Below, in pieces: positions 11,353 to 21,836 of a stretch of 64,000 nt of DNA. The translations under genes were made by a program, and so were the position numbers. Within the stretch, counting starts at the first letter, position 1, and each line of letters starts with the position of its first letter. The stretch comes from Mesostigma viride (Eukaryota; Streptophyta; Mesostigmatophyceae; Mesostigmatales; Mesostigmataceae): assembly GCA_009746045.1 (NCBI GenBank), contig RPFO01002047.1:1-64000 (forward strand), read 5' to 3'. A model generated the notes under the pieces. It made no database searches, was not told where the DNA came from, and was given only the letters and a program-made list of their open reading frames with translations.

Positions 11353-11574
11353 TCCCCCATCATTCATGCATCCGTTCATTCATGCATGCATCCACTCGTT
11401 CATTAACATGCCTCCGTTGGTCAGGGGTTCAAAATGATGCAACAGACACCAGAAAAGGGAGAAGGAGCCGCCTCCCCAACGTGCCGCCCGGCGACGGCAG
11501 CGATGGGCCTAGGGGGGTAACGGTGCGCTTTGTCTTGTTCGCCGGGGTGCGCCGGCGGGGTGCGGGCACTTAAA

Positions 11575-11735
11575 TTCAGGAGCAATAGCACAAGCAATGT
11601 CATGATTCCAAACGCCAAGAACTGCACTTATTGTAATATTCCTTTGGTAAAATGCAATTCAAGAGCAATAGCGCAAGCAATGTCATGATTCCAAACGCCA
11701 AGAACTGCACTTATTGTAATATACCTTTAGTAAAA
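11575..11735. repeat. Tandem duplication of ~80 bp
   Basis: Two nearly identical copies contain GCAATGTCATGATTCCAAAC and CTGCACTTATTGTAATAT, separated by about 80 bp. Confidence 0.85.
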
Positions 11736-11755
11736 TAACAGCCGGATTTCCCCTG

Positions 11756-12040
11756 TCATAAATTTACCTCAGATTTCCCAGTGACACGGTCGGCTTCATC
11801 ATCCGAAGCACCAGAGGCAAGTATTCTCTCAAGTTCATTCACTGCGCCCCTGTGATACACGGCCGCTTGCATTTTCTTCCTTTCTTCATCATCTACACCT
11901 GTCACGGATACAGGGCCTGTATCCTTTGTCTGGTTCTCTTGCCCCGGTGGTTCATGGCCGGGATCCATTGTGTCTGGTGGGGCTACTGCGTCCTTTTCCA
12001 TCGCTGGTGCTTTCCGATATCCCCTACATGTAAAGACCAA
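11756..12040 (-). CDS. Small hypothetical ORF, 94 residues, in element A
   Basis: An open minus-strand frame with a hydrophilic, acidic composition (EKDAVAPPDTMDPGHEPPG, DDEERKKMQAAVYHRGAVNE). It resembles a fragment of a disordered nuclear or gag-like protein rather than a folded enzyme. Its start overlaps the end of a palindromic MITE, so the first dozen residues may come from the MITE. No family recognised. It could be a captured exon or chance. Confidence 0.25.
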   Translation of the reverse strand: MVFTCRGYRKAPAMEKDAVAPPDTMDPGHEPPGQENQTKDTGPVSVTGVDDEERKKMQAAVYHRGAVNELERILASGASDDEADRVTGKSEVNL

Positions 12041-12451
12041 ATGGTGGTGGCACGGAGTACAAAATTAATGGTGGTGGCACGCCGCCATTGTTGTTGTTGT
12101 TGTTGTGTCCCACGCCGCACACCGGTGGAGTACAATTTGGTGGTGGCACGGTGTGCCGGTGTGCCGGTGTGCCGGTGTGCCGGTGTGCCGGTGTGCCGGC
12201 CAGTGATTGGCCCGTTGCTGATTTTCTGATATGCAGCCTAGTAAAAATTGGCCGCAAATCTTGTGCCCACGTGCGACCGGACGAATTTGCGGCCAATTTT
12301 TATTAGGCTGCATGTCAGCAAATCAGCAACGGGCCAATCACTGGCCGGCACACCGGCACACCGGCACACCGGCACACCGGCACACCGGCACACCGGCACA
12401 CCACCAAATTGTACTCCAGAATGCCCGATGGTCTTTACATGTAGGGGATAA
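12021..12451. mobile_element. Palindromic MITE with minisatellite arms, probable TA duplication
   Basis: The left end reads TATCCCCTACATGTAAAGAC, and the right end is its inverted copy. Inside, a second inverted pair (GGCCAGTGATTGGCCCGTTG and complement, with AATTTGCGGCCAATTTTTA) surrounds 8-bp GGTGTGCC arrays. TA lies on both outer sides, as in Tc1/mariner-type MITEs. Similarity also runs past the ends (CCATCGCTGGTGCTT on both flanks, inverted), so the true boundary may be a few tens of bp wider. It can fold into a long hairpin. Confidence 0.6.
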
Positions 12452-12509
12452 TGAACCAGCGATGGAAGCACCAGCGATGGAAGCGATTATGAGGATTTGT
12501 TTATATTAA

Positions 12510-14402
12510 GGGACGGTCCCGGCGCGAATATTTTTGGCGCCGAAAAATTCGCGGTACCCGTCCGTACCGTGAAAAAGTGGTGCACGGTGCGCGCACCCCT
12601 ACCGGAGCTGGCCATGGCGACGTGCTTTCAGGCAGAGTAGAAAAAGATAGCTCGCGGAATGCAGAGAAACTGAGCGAATCTTAAAGACGATGAGTAAATG
12701 ATACTACTTCGTAGCGGAGTTCGCGTTTTTTGCAGTGTCGATGATTTTATTGATGACCATCGCCACGGGGGTCCAATCTGATGTTTTCGTCGAGAGGAAT
12801 AAATTAGAATGCACGCTGGCGGCGGTGATTGTCAGGTTTTATGGGCTTTACCTAGCGTCAAGGATGCGTTTAAATTGTTATTGGTAAAGATTTAAAAAAT
12901 TTGCTGGGTTTCGGCAAGATTTCCGTCATGATCGGTAAGACACTCTCCAGGCTCGCGGGATGCGCGTCTTATTATTCCATGGAAGGTTGTTCTTTCTTGC
13001 GCCGCTGGGCGAAGGACAATGCCGGTAATGGTACGATCGTGTGATCAACGTGACCCTATGAATGTTTCGCTTCCTTGATGGGTTATCAACGCAAGTTTTC
13101 GGCTTTTTTCCGTGCAGTTAGCGCCAGGTATAATGCCATTCCGTGCTGCGCATCGCCAGATTCCTGGCACCTTTCAGTGGTTTTTATGTACGTTGCATGG
13201 CTGGGACGTGTCAAAGCGCGACCGTGGCATATCGTCAAGTTGTCAGGGATTTGCTGAGTGGTTTCTTGGAAGGAGATTGCTAACAGCACTCAGTTTTGTG
13301 TGAATATTGACGCGGCCTTTCTTAGCAGAGGCTTCATTGTGGTTAGAGGCTCACAAGCTTGAGTTTCTTTCTTGCCAAACAATTGCGCTGGAAAGAAAGG
13401 TGGCAGTGGTTTTTCTGAGGGGCATACTGCATGGGTGGAACTGCACGTAGGTAGGGGTTATGGTTGTCTTGTCGGCCTTTCTCCCACTAAAATGGGAGAG
13501 CCCTAATTCATATGCTGGCAAGGCAAGGTAACCATGGTGAGAAGCCTTGGCAATCAGCATGTATGACAATTCTGCTTTCTCTGTGGACTGTCTGTTGTTA
13601 CCCTTGTTGGGCAATTAGTGGATATGGCTTTCTAGGGTGTGTTTGAGCTTGGTTTTGGGATGATGCCCACACCATAAACCTGGAATATGCTTTAGAAGTG
13701 TCGGCTAGGCATGTAGAGCTACCTGCCTCATTGTTGTGCACACACGCAACAGGTTGCCCGTGTCAAGGTAAGGCAAGGGCACATGACGTGCCCAGCCACC
13801 TCCTTGTACATTGTGGTCGAATTGGGCATGGTCAGGAGCCTTTTGGATGGCATAGGAAGTGTTAGTGTGCCTTAATACTCACTAATGCCTTCCTTAGCGT
13901 CTGCACAGGTGGCCAACTGCCAAAATTAATAACTGCTACAGCTGAGCTCAGAATGCCACCAAACTTTGGTAGTGCCTTCTATGGTCATGACAGAATTCGA
14001 CTATTACTTTTTAGGCCTAATTGATGTGTTATGAGTGTGTATGGGGGCGCCCCGCCTAAAAAAGCGTATTTTTGGCCCAAAAATTAATAACTCAAAGGGA
14101 TGTGCTGATTTTGTTGATCCAATTAGGTAGAAACCATGTCCCATGACATTTTTATATGGGTATTACTTTTTTCATGCAACTGGTTCTCCCACTGGTCTGG
14201 GCAAGATGTGCCCCGGACAGCGTTTTTTTCTATTTTTAGCTCATAGCCGGTGTATGGCTGCGGGTAGTACCCCCAACAAGTGGTGGTATGCATGCCCAAA
14301 CATCATGTTTATGGTCCCCAAACATCATTCAGTGGTTGTCAGTTGCATTTCTGTAGTTATTAGGGGGCTTCAGTTTTGATACAATTCCATGGGACCCTCC
14401 CC
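12510..14402. mobile_element. Transposon D: 1.9-kb TTAA-targeting non-autonomous element
   Basis: The left end is GGGACGGTCCC and the right end (inverted) GGGGAGGGTCCC. TTAA flanks both sides (12506-12509, 14403-14406). Element B holds the homologous unoccupied sequence, with one TTAA, at 21715-21718. The first ~130 bp match the right end of element C inverted (GCGCGAATATTTT, TACCGTGAAAA, CCATGGCGAC), and a CACTTGTTGGGGGTACTACC block near the other end is also shared. No transposase ORF is present. TTAA duplication is typical of piggyBac-type elements, but the GGG termini differ from the usual CCC. Confidence 0.8.
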
Positions 14403-14405
14403 TTA

Positions 14406-14592
14406 AAATCTGGAAAGTTGCTAAAAATAGACATGCCAAAAATAGACCAACCGATGTCGGAAAATTCTGGAAAGTCAAATTCCTTCTACTGGTGTCCTGG
14501 ACATGCTGCCTACCAATATCTAGCATGTTTGGACTCAATTTGCTCCATGTAGGGCTTATAAGGGCATTTTTTGGCACTTTCATACCGTTGTG
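14406..14592 (+). repeat. Internal segment shared with element B (21718-21900)
   Basis: Both copies contain AAATCTGGAAA, GCTAAAAATAGA, CCTTCTACTGGTGTCCTG, ATCTAGCATGTTT and TTTTTTGGCACTTTCA in the same order and both on the plus strand. In element A the copy directly follows the TTAA of element D. Confidence 0.85.
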
Positions 14593-14596
14593 GAGG

Positions 14597-15390
14597 TGGC
14601 ACGGTGGCACGGTGGCACGGTGGCACGGTGGCACGGTGGCACGGTGGCACGGTGGCACGGTGGCACGGTGGCACGGTGGCACGGTGGCACGGTGGCACGG
14701 TGTCATGAGCATGTCTAGGTAACCCTTGCATGACCCATTACCCTTGATAAATCCCAATGGATAACCATTGTATGTGCAAATATGTGTGTTTATATGCAAC
14801 TTTTGAGGTGGCACAGTGGCACGGTGGCACGGTGGCACGATGCCACGGTGCCATGGTGTACGTCATGAGCATCTAGGTAACCCTTGCATGACCCATCCAC
14901 CTACATAAAACCCATGGATAACAATTGCATGTGCAAAGGTGTGTGTTTATATGCAATTTGAGGTGCAACGGTGTGCCGGTGTGCCGGTGTGCCGGTGTGC
15001 CGGTGTGCCGGTGTGCCGGTGTGCCGGTGTGCCGGTGTGCCGGTGTGCCGGTGGCACGGTGGCACGATGCCACGATGCAACGGTGTCATGAGCATGTCTA
15101 GGTAACCCTTGCATGACCCATTACCCTTGATAAATCCCAATGGATAACCATTGTATGTGCAAATATGTGTGTTTATATGCAACTTTTGAGGTGGCACGGT
15201 GGCACGGTGGCACGGTGGCACGATGCCACGGTGCCACGGTGTCATGAGCATCTAGGTAACCCTTGCATGACCCATCCACCTACATAAATCCCATGGATAA
15301 CAATTGCATGTGCAAAGGTGTGTGCATACATGCAATTTGAGGTGTGCCGGTGTGCCGGTGTGCCGGTGTGCCGGTGTGCCGGTGTGCCGG
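14597..15390. repeat. Right subterminal minisatellites of element A
   Basis: Arrays of GGTGGCAC (14597-14703, 14805-14850, 15188-15240) and GGTGTGCC (14970-15050, 15340-15390) are separated by a repeated ~110-bp spacer with AACCCTTGCATGACCCAT and ATATGCAATTTGAGGTG. The spacers match, inverted, those just inside the left end of element B. Confidence 0.9.
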
Positions 15391-15510
15391 CCGCCGACGA
15401 ACTTTTTTTTCCTCAAAGACTTTAGTTGAAACTTTAAATGCATGAAAATGCAACTTTCAAAACTGAAGTACAATTTGAAAAATGTAGTACAATTCCAGGT
15501 GTGCTTAGGG

Positions 15511-15513
15511 GCT
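15511..15513. other. Target-site duplication GCT of transposon A, right copy
   Basis: Directly follows ...GCTTAGGG at the right terminus of A and matches 8034-8036. Confidence 0.75.
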
Positions 15514-16699
15514 TCAGTTTGGCTGCGCTCGCCTCAACCTGCTGAGGCGGATTGGCTGGGGACGCCCCCCCAGACTGGCGCACGGCAACCGATGCAAGCA
15601 GCACATACCCGACCTGCAACACCGACATAGCCTGGCCTATCAAAGACCAGCGCTCACTCTCGAGCACGCCCGGCAGCGCCGAGGCCCCGACATGAAAACC
15701 CATGCTGGCCTCACGAAATTCTGCGGGTGGCTGCACCAACAGACCGGTGGTAGTGTCCCAAACGAGACCCTTACCCCGATCACGGTATGCTGTCGACCCT
15801 TGGTAACTGACCAGGGTCGGCAGTGCACACATGGGGCTCCCGACCCGGTTGACGCGTGCATATGGTGGGCGATCCTCGCTATCCACCTTCTGCGTGACTA
15901 GGTGGGAAGGCAATGCTACCTCCGCAGACACACTCGGATGCTGCCTTGCGACGGCCCCTAAGACCGCCTGCACACCGGTCGCACACGCCACGTTGGTCCA
16001 ATAGGCACGCAAACGATGCGTGAGCCCACCCAGCCCTGCGTTGTCACACACGATGGGCTCCCCCAGGAGTGCCACGATTGTAGCCCAGTCCTCCCGCACC
16101 GCCTGATGTGGGCTGTCACCCGCCACAACGTTCTCAAACAGATACGCAGGCGGATGGGGCTGACGCGACTGCAACAGTCCCACCACACGCAACAGTTCCC
16201 AGAACAGCGCGCTACGCGGATCAGCTAGCCCCCGCCCTTGCCCTGCCTGGCTCAGGCCCTGGCACTCCCAACCCGCAATTACCAAGTCGATGGCATGATG
16301 CCTGCGCAACAACTGCTGCACCTGCACCTCACCGATGGCTCTGATATCTTGAGGACATTCCCCAAACGGGTCACGCCATGCTGATGGCGGAAACTGCGCG
16401 GGATACTCTCGCGACAACACGCCACAGTGACTGAAGTACACCTGACGCGCCTTGTGCGATGGCTCTACCGCGATGAGTTTACGGCACACGCCGCCTGCGG
16501 CCAAAAAGCCTGCAATGCCCCCTCCGATCCCCGCAAACAGTTCCAACACTACCGCACCCTTGGCAAAATCAGGGGCCTGCGGTAAGATTGCAGCAGAAAA
16601 ATTACCTTGGGCCTCCAAGACACCCGGTTGCACCAAAGTGAGGCCATGGCTGGCCATCTGAGGAATGGTGATGACGGCTTCAGTCACCCGCTTGCGCAT
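15511..16699 (-). CDS. C5 cytosine DNA methyltransferase domain of the gypsy polyprotein
   Basis: About 395 residues read on the minus strand. Motif I is 'VLELFAGIGGGIAGFLAAGG' (SAM binding). The catalytic motif IV is 'AGWECQGLSQAGQG', with ECQ in place of the canonical PCQ but the nucleophilic Cys kept. Motif VI is 'LFENVV' (ENV Glu). The motif VIII region is 'LTHRLRAYWTN', motif IX 'FREASMGF', and motif X 'WSLIGQAMSVLQVGYV'. All blocks are in the usual order with no stop, so the domain looks catalytically complete. The upstream ATG (16699) is created at the transposon B junction. Excising B with one ATA duplication joins gag-protease ('RQLA') directly and in frame to 'MRKRVTEAV', so this is an internal polyprotein domain and not a separate gene. 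After 15511 the frame runs into transposon A. The likely role is methylation of CpG or other cytosines in the element's own DNA or host chromatin, by analogy with retrotransposon DNMTs described in charophytes and dinoflagellates. Confidence 0.93.
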
Positions 16700-16700
16700 A
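16698..16700. other. Target-site duplication ATA of transposon B, left copy
   Basis: Matches 24022-24024. Collapsing the pair restores the gag-methyltransferase frame. Confidence 0.8.
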
Positions 16701-16822
16701 CCCTAAGCTCGTCTGGATTTGTACTAGAACACGCAATTTGTAGTTCATTTTGAAAAGTTGTATTTTATTGAATTTAAAGTTTCCACTTAAGTCTCTGAGG
16801 AAGGGGAAGTTCATAGGACCCG

Positions 16823-17012
16823 TGACACCGTGACATCGTGACACCGTGACACCGTGACACCTCAAAATGCATATAAACACACATCTTTGCAGGTATGCAG
16901 TGATTATTAATGGGGATGATGTATTCAATGGGTCATTGCAAGTTTTACCTATGCTTCTGACACCGTGACACCGTGACACCGTGACACCGTGACACCGTGA
17001 CACCGTGACACC
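16823..17012. repeat. Left subterminal GTGACACC arrays of element B
   Basis: GTGACACC units at 16823-16860 and 16958-17012 flank a spacer with AAAATGCATATAAACACACA. The inverted homologue lies at the right end of A. Confidence 0.85.
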
Positions 17013-17294
17013 GCAAATACCACGTATACACCTTCATAATAATCCTAGTAGAGACATTCATTTCTCCATACATCTCGGTCATCTCACCATATATCGTCTC
17101 ATGTTGATGTATTCTTGTTGTGCGTGTAGGTACCTTGCCGGGTCATGACAAGTTCAGCCATTCCTCGTTTATGCGGTCCAACGTCGCTTCAATAGGGCAT
17201 GTGATTAATATCTGGTAACAACTTATATATGTTGGCACGCCATGCGTCCAGGAATAGCTGTCTCACTTAATATGCATGCAAGCAACCATCAAAA
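17013..17294. other. Unique sequence without visible gene
   Basis: No ORF of note and no repeat recognised. It separates the subterminal array from the small TM-containing ORF. Confidence 0.3.
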
Positions 17295-17699
17295 TCACTT
17301 TGTCATGAAATCACTTGCCGGGATTTCAGTTTCTCGCTGGCCGGCCTGAAAAAGCTGGTTCTTTATAAACTCTTTCCGATCCGCAGGCTTCTTAGACCAC
17401 ATGTCGGTCCTCATCGTCCTGAGCTCCTCGAAATGCACGCTTCTCAAACAATGGCGGCCACAACCACAGTCCCAGTCCCTGCAAAGTGCCGCAGCCAAGG
17501 ACGAATCCTGGGTGCATTTCGCCAACACGGCGGCTGCAGATAACCGGACCCCGCGCCTCGCCATCATATTGAACACGACGACGCCCAGGAGTAATAGCAA
17601 GAAGAACATTCCCAAAACCTGCCAACCCAGCGCCCCCGCACTGGGCTCCATGAAAACGCCGGGTCTCGCCATGGCTATGTCAACTGGGCAATGTTGCAA
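17295..17699 (-). CDS. Hypothetical 134-residue protein: TM segment plus Cys-rich, helical tail (gene fragment)
   Basis: The N-terminal half has a clear hydrophobic helix ('VLGMFFLLLLLGVVVFNMM', about residues 28-46). The second half reads 'CRDWDCGCGRHCLRSV' and then 'RTMRTDMWSKKPADRKEFI'. A cluster of Cys followed by an R-x(6)-W/F-x(n)-R-x-x-F-I helix is a pattern I associate with N-terminal regions of some uncharacterised, transposon-linked proteins, but I cannot name the family. The two halves may be an intron or flank read-through joined to an exon start at 'ALCRDWDC'. It is short for a transposase and lies inside transposon B, so a captured or degraded exon is most likely. Confidence 0.35.
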   Translation of the reverse strand: MQHCPVDIAMARPGVFMEPSAGALGWQVLGMFFLLLLLGVVVFNMMARRGVRLSAAAVLAKCTQDSSLAAALCRDWDCGCGRHCLRSVHFEELRTMRTDMWSKKPADRKEFIKNQLFQAGQRETEIPASDFMTK

Positions 17700-17914
17700 A
17701 CATCATTTGTCCCCCCCCTCCCCATCTATTTCTACGTTGGCAGATGGCAAACGTAGATCCCCACGCCATGTGTGGGGGGTAATAAAACATGGCAGACCGG
17801 GATGTCACGCCAGCCCGGTCTGCCCGAGTTGTTTAGCCCATGTTACCTCATTTGGCAGCGATCACCATCGCTGCTGCTCTCGTGAATTCGGGGTGAAAGC
17901 GCACGGTGTCACGG

Positions 17915-18199
17915 TGTCTCAACATGTTTGTAGTTGGTTTGTAGTTGGTGTCTCGGTGTCTCAGAAACTCGTGGTCCGCATTGAGTGGGTGTCACGGTGT
18001 CACGACATCTGATTGGCCCGGTTCAGATTCGTTTTTTTTTAAATTTTTTTTTAATTCGTTTTTTTTTTTTTTTAATTTGGGGCGAATCTGAACCGGGCCA
18101 ATCAGATGTCGTGACACCGTGACACCCACTCAATGCGGACCACGAGTTTCTGAGACACCGAGACACCAACTACAAACCAACTACAAACATGTTGAGACA
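17915..18199. repeat. Large perfect palindrome (117-bp arms, ~51-bp T/A-rich loop)
   Basis: The arm 17915-18031 is the reverse complement of 18083-18199 (for example TCTGATTGGCCCGGTTCAGA against its complement). The loop is mostly T runs. The arms contain GTGTCACG units like the subterminal arrays. It would extrude as a cruciform or fold as an RNA hairpin and could yield small RNAs. It resembles a foldback MITE. Confidence 0.85.
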
Positions 18200-18299
18200 T
18201 GGGTGTCACAACCGATGTCACAAGGTGTGCAGCAGGTATTTCCTTTCAATCCCCGAGGAAATTATCAACCATTCATCGGCCATTCTGGTCAGGATAGCT

Positions 18300-19145
18300 A
18301 AGAATGGCTAGCGAATAAAAAGGCAGTATCGAGGCTGGAAATTTTAGTGTATGCTCCTAGGGTCATATATTACTTGCCGTTATTTTTTTTCGCCACAAAT
18401 TCTGCGGAGTCCTTCCATTTTGGCGTCATTCACAGGTGGGTGCCTGTTTTGTCGCCGATTTTCTCTCGACCCCACCTACCTGCAGCAAAAAATTTTCCCG
18501 ATGAAAGTCGCCCTAACATCTGGTTTTTGACACTAACCGACGCATTTTTTAGTTTTTAAGGCCTTGACCGAAGCACTTTTTTCATTACCGGCTCAGTTTG
18601 CTTTAACCGAGCTGGCGCGATTTTTAATCCAATTTCTAGGCTGGGCCAGGCGTCGCAGACCCGTAATCCGTTTTTAAGTGCTTTTGTGCCCGATATCGTG
18701 TCTTTTGCAGGCGTTCTTGGCATCAAAGACGCCGTGGCGTCAGGGGCTAAAACGGACCTCCGCACGTTCGTTAACTGCGGCGAGCATGTCAATGCCGCCA
18801 GCAATTTTTGCTGCCGCGTCTGTGAAACGATTGCGATGCAAGACCGTTGTCGACGTGACGGAGTGGTATGTGCACATTCAGGTGCGAATTTCTTCGCTGT
18901 TGAAACCCCGGCCGGTAGCAGACAAGTATTTCACCGTATCCCCTTTCCCCGAGTCTCTCTTTTCCGTCATGTTTTCATCTTACGGAAAGCGCGTATAAAG
19001 CATCAGTGAGCGACAGTATGATGGCGAGCCGTTTGCTCGCATCAGGGCTGTGCGGCTTATTCTAGAGAGAAGCGATCAAGCAGATTTTGCAGCCGGATGT
19101 GAGGGAGGGGCCCTGCTGGGGTGGGAATAAACTGCTGTGAGTGAC
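18300..19145. other. Sequence of element B without a recognised gene
   Basis: Mixed-composition DNA. Overlapping ORFs of ~100 residues at 18678-19009 show no family likeness. Treated as non-coding. Confidence 0.3.
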
Positions 19146-19149
19146 CGAT

Positions 19150-19770
19150 CCACTCCCTTCCTCCCTCCCTCCCTCCCTCCCTCCCTCCTCCCTCCCTCCC
19201 TCCCTCCCTCCCTCCCTCCCTCCCTCCCTCCCTCCCTCCCTCCCTCCCTCCCTCCCTCCCTCCCTCCTCCCTCCCTCCCTCCCTCCCTCCCTCCCTCCTC
19301 CCTCCCTCCTCCCTCCCTCCCTCCCTCCCTCCCTCCTCCCTCCCTCCCTCCCTCCCTCCCTCCCTCCCTCCCTCCCTCCCTCCCTCCCTCCCTCCCTCCC
19401 TCCCTCCCTCCCTCCCTCCTCCCTCCCTCCCTCCCTCCCTCCCTCCCTCCCTCCCTCCCTCCCTCCCTCCCTCCCTCCCTCCCTCCTCCCTCCCTCCCTC
19501 CCTCCCTCCCTCCCTCCCTCCCTCCCTCCCTCCCTCCCTCCCTCCCTCCTCCCTCCCTCCCTCCCTCCCTCCCTCCCTCCCTCCCTCCCTCCCTCCTCCT
19601 CCCTCCCTCCCTCCCTCCCTCCCTCCCTCCCTCCCTCCCTCCCTCCCTCCCTCCCTCCCTCCCTCCCTCCTCCCTCCCTCCCTCCCTCCCTCCCTCCCTC
19701 CCTCCCTCCCTCCTCCCTCCCTCCCTCCCTCCCTCCCTCCCTCCCTCCCTCCCTCCCTCCCTTCCTCCCT
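19150..19770. repeat. (CCCT)n microsatellite, ~620 bp, with TCC phase slips
   Basis: Uninterrupted CCCT units are broken only by single-unit TCC shortenings at irregular intervals. The long Ser/Pro/Leu and Glu/Gly/Arg ORFs across it are artefacts of the 4-bp period. Confidence 0.98.
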
Positions 19771-19821
19771 CGTGAACTCACTCGTGGACTCACTCACTCG
19801 TGGACTCACTCCCTCACTCAC

Positions 19822-20294
19822 TCACCCACCCACCCACCCACCCACCCACCCACCCACCCACCCACCCACCCACCCACCCACCCACCCACCCACCCACCCA
19901 CCCACCCACCCACCCACCCACCCACCCACCCACCCACCCACCCACCCACCCACCCACCCACCCACCCACCCACCCACCCACCCACCCACCCACCCACCCA
20001 CCCACCCACCCACCCACCCACCCACCCACCCACCCACCCACCCCCCCCCCCCACCCACCCACCCACCCACCCACCCACCCACCCACCCACCCACCCACCC
20101 ACCCACCCACCCACCCACCCACCCACCCACCCACCCACCCACCCACCCACCCACCCACCCACCCACCCACCCACCCACCCACCCACCCACCACCCACCCA
20201 CCCACCCACCCACCCACCCACCCACCCACCCACCCACCCACCCACCCACCCACCCACCACCACCCACCCACCCACCCACTCACTCACTCACTCA

Positions 20295-20338
<44 letters not shown>

Positions 20339-20487
20339 CTCACGCACGCACGCACTCACTCACTCACTCACTCACTCACTCACTCACTCACTCACTCACT
20401 CACTCACTCACTCACTCACTCACTCACTCACTCACTCACTCACTCACTCACTCACTCACTCACTCACTCACTCACTCACTCACTCAC
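19822..20487. repeat. (CCCA)n followed by (CACT)n and (CGCA)n microsatellites
   Basis: CCCA units run from 19822 to 20276 with a few C-run or missing-C slips, then mixed CACT and CGCA units to 20487. The order and motifs mirror the train at 10905-11352 in element A. Confidence 0.98.
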
Positions 20488-20960
20488 TTAGTAACTTGCA
20501 CATGCACCACATGCGCAAGGAGGACACCAAGAGCTTCACCAACCACCGTCGAAAGCTTGGCTGTGATGCCAAGGGCAAGGGTGTGGGGGTGTCCATGTTG
20601 ACACAGTGCATGAAGGCTGACAAGGTCAGGCAGAGATTGTGCAGGGAGGTGCCACTACCTCCTAGCTAGCGATACCGAGATGAGGGCGCGCAAACGCATC
20701 AGCGCCATGCCGCGTGTTGAGTAATTTGCAACTACATTACTTGGCATGCTGTGGGTGCACGTGTAAAATGACCTTTCTAGCCATGCATGCGACAGCTGCC
20801 AATATTATGTTCAGCAAGCTCCTCCCTATAATAGAAATTGCGTGAGCATCCACATGGCCACATGTGCATATTGTCAGCTGTGTCTATATCAATGAACTTT
20901 TATGTATGTCTCCTGGACGGGTTGTCTTACATCACTCGTGAATGGTTTCCATGTTTTAGT
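20488..20960. other. Spacer without visible gene
   Basis: No gene-like ORF beyond microsatellite read-through. Nothing recognised. Confidence 0.3.
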
Positions 20961-20963
20961 GAG

Positions 20964-21600
20964 TCATCTTATTTGAGTTGACCAGATTGTCTCCTTGATA
21001 TTCCACACTGGCAGTTTCGCATCCATGGGTAAGAATTTGTAATGGAAACTGGCAGGTATGGCATTGATAGCTCTACCAAATAGAACATGATCGGCCTGAA
21101 TTTTTGTGGAATGTCTAAAATCATGATGGCTAAGATGCATGCAAGTTTCCAGCCTCAACAGAGCACATCTTGTACGGAAACTGCACTGAAATGTGATGAA
21201 AAATACGAAAAACGTGCATTTTTGGTAACATTTGTGAGCAAACTGACATCAAATACCCTCTGATGGTTCTGAATTTTTGTGGAATGTCTAAAATAATGAT
21301 GGCAAAGATGCATGCAAGTTTCCAGCCTGAACTGAGCACATCTTGTATGGAAACTGCCATGGAATGTGATGAAAAATACGAAAAACGTGCATTTTTGGTA
21401 ACATTTGTGAGCAAACTGACATCAAATACCCTATGATGGACCTGAATTTTTGTGGGATGTCTAGAATAATGATGTTTAAGATGCCTACAAGTTTCCAGCC
21501 TCAACCGAGCACAGCTTGTATGGAAACTGCAATGAAATGTGATGAAAAATACAAAAAACGCACATTTTTGCTAGCATTTGGTGGCATTTTGTTACCAAAT
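20964..21600. repeat. ~172-bp tandem satellite of element B, 3-4 copies
   Basis: AATTTTTGTGGAATGTCTAAAA recurs near 21098, 21271 and 21441. AAGTTTCCAGCCT and GTGATGAAAAATACGAAAAA recur at the same spacing. It is a different sequence from the 184-bp satellite of element A but holds the same position type. Confidence 0.8.
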
Positions 21601-21714
21601 GCGGTTGGATGACCATCAGATCTTGTGTACAGTCATTAGTCATGAGTATCAACTTACTTGCAAACAGCCAGGTCAAGAACTCTTTATTTGCATATTAGAA
21701 TGTATTTGTTTATA

Positions 21715-21718
21715 TTAA
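21715..21718. other. Unoccupied TTAA site homologous to the element D insertion
   Basis: ATTTGTTTATATTAAAATCTGG here corresponds to the sequence split by element D in transposon A (12495-12509 and 14403-14412), with a single TTAA instead of two. Confidence 0.85.
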
Positions 21719-21836
21719 AATCTGGAAAACTGCTAAAAATAGAAATGCCAAAAATAGGTCAGCTGAGGTCCGGTAAGTCCGGAAAGTTGCAATCCTTCTA
21801 CTGGTGTCCTGAACATGCTACCTACCAAGATCTAGC

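Larger units (their letters stand above)
8037..15510. mobile_element. Transposon A: 7.5-kb TIR element with inverted subterminal minisatellites, CACTA/EnSpm-like in structure
   Basis: The ends are inverted repeats. The left starts CCCTAGGCACACCTGGAATT and the right (read inward on the minus strand) CCCTAAGCACACCTGGAATT; they match for 28 bp with one mismatch and are bracketed by a 3-bp duplication (GCT). Arrays of 8-bp repeats lie just inside both ends in opposite orientation. TIRs, a 3-bp duplication and subterminal repeats are hallmarks of CACTA/EnSpm elements, but the CCCTA terminus is unusual. No transposase is visible, so A looks non-autonomous. It is the sister of element B, and their subterminal sequences show they sit in opposite orientations. 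It holds a 184-bp satellite, microsatellites, a palindromic MITE and the TTAA element D. Confidence 0.8.

Noticed and set aside
16701-16712. Telomere-like CCCTAAG at transposon ends
   Set aside because: Single occurrence per terminus and the rest of the TIR is unrelated; no telomeric array.
19057-20669. Long Ser/Pro/Leu, Glu/Gly/Arg and Pro/Thr/His ORFs
   Set aside because: Artefacts of (CCCT)n and (CCCA)n repeats, open on both strands.
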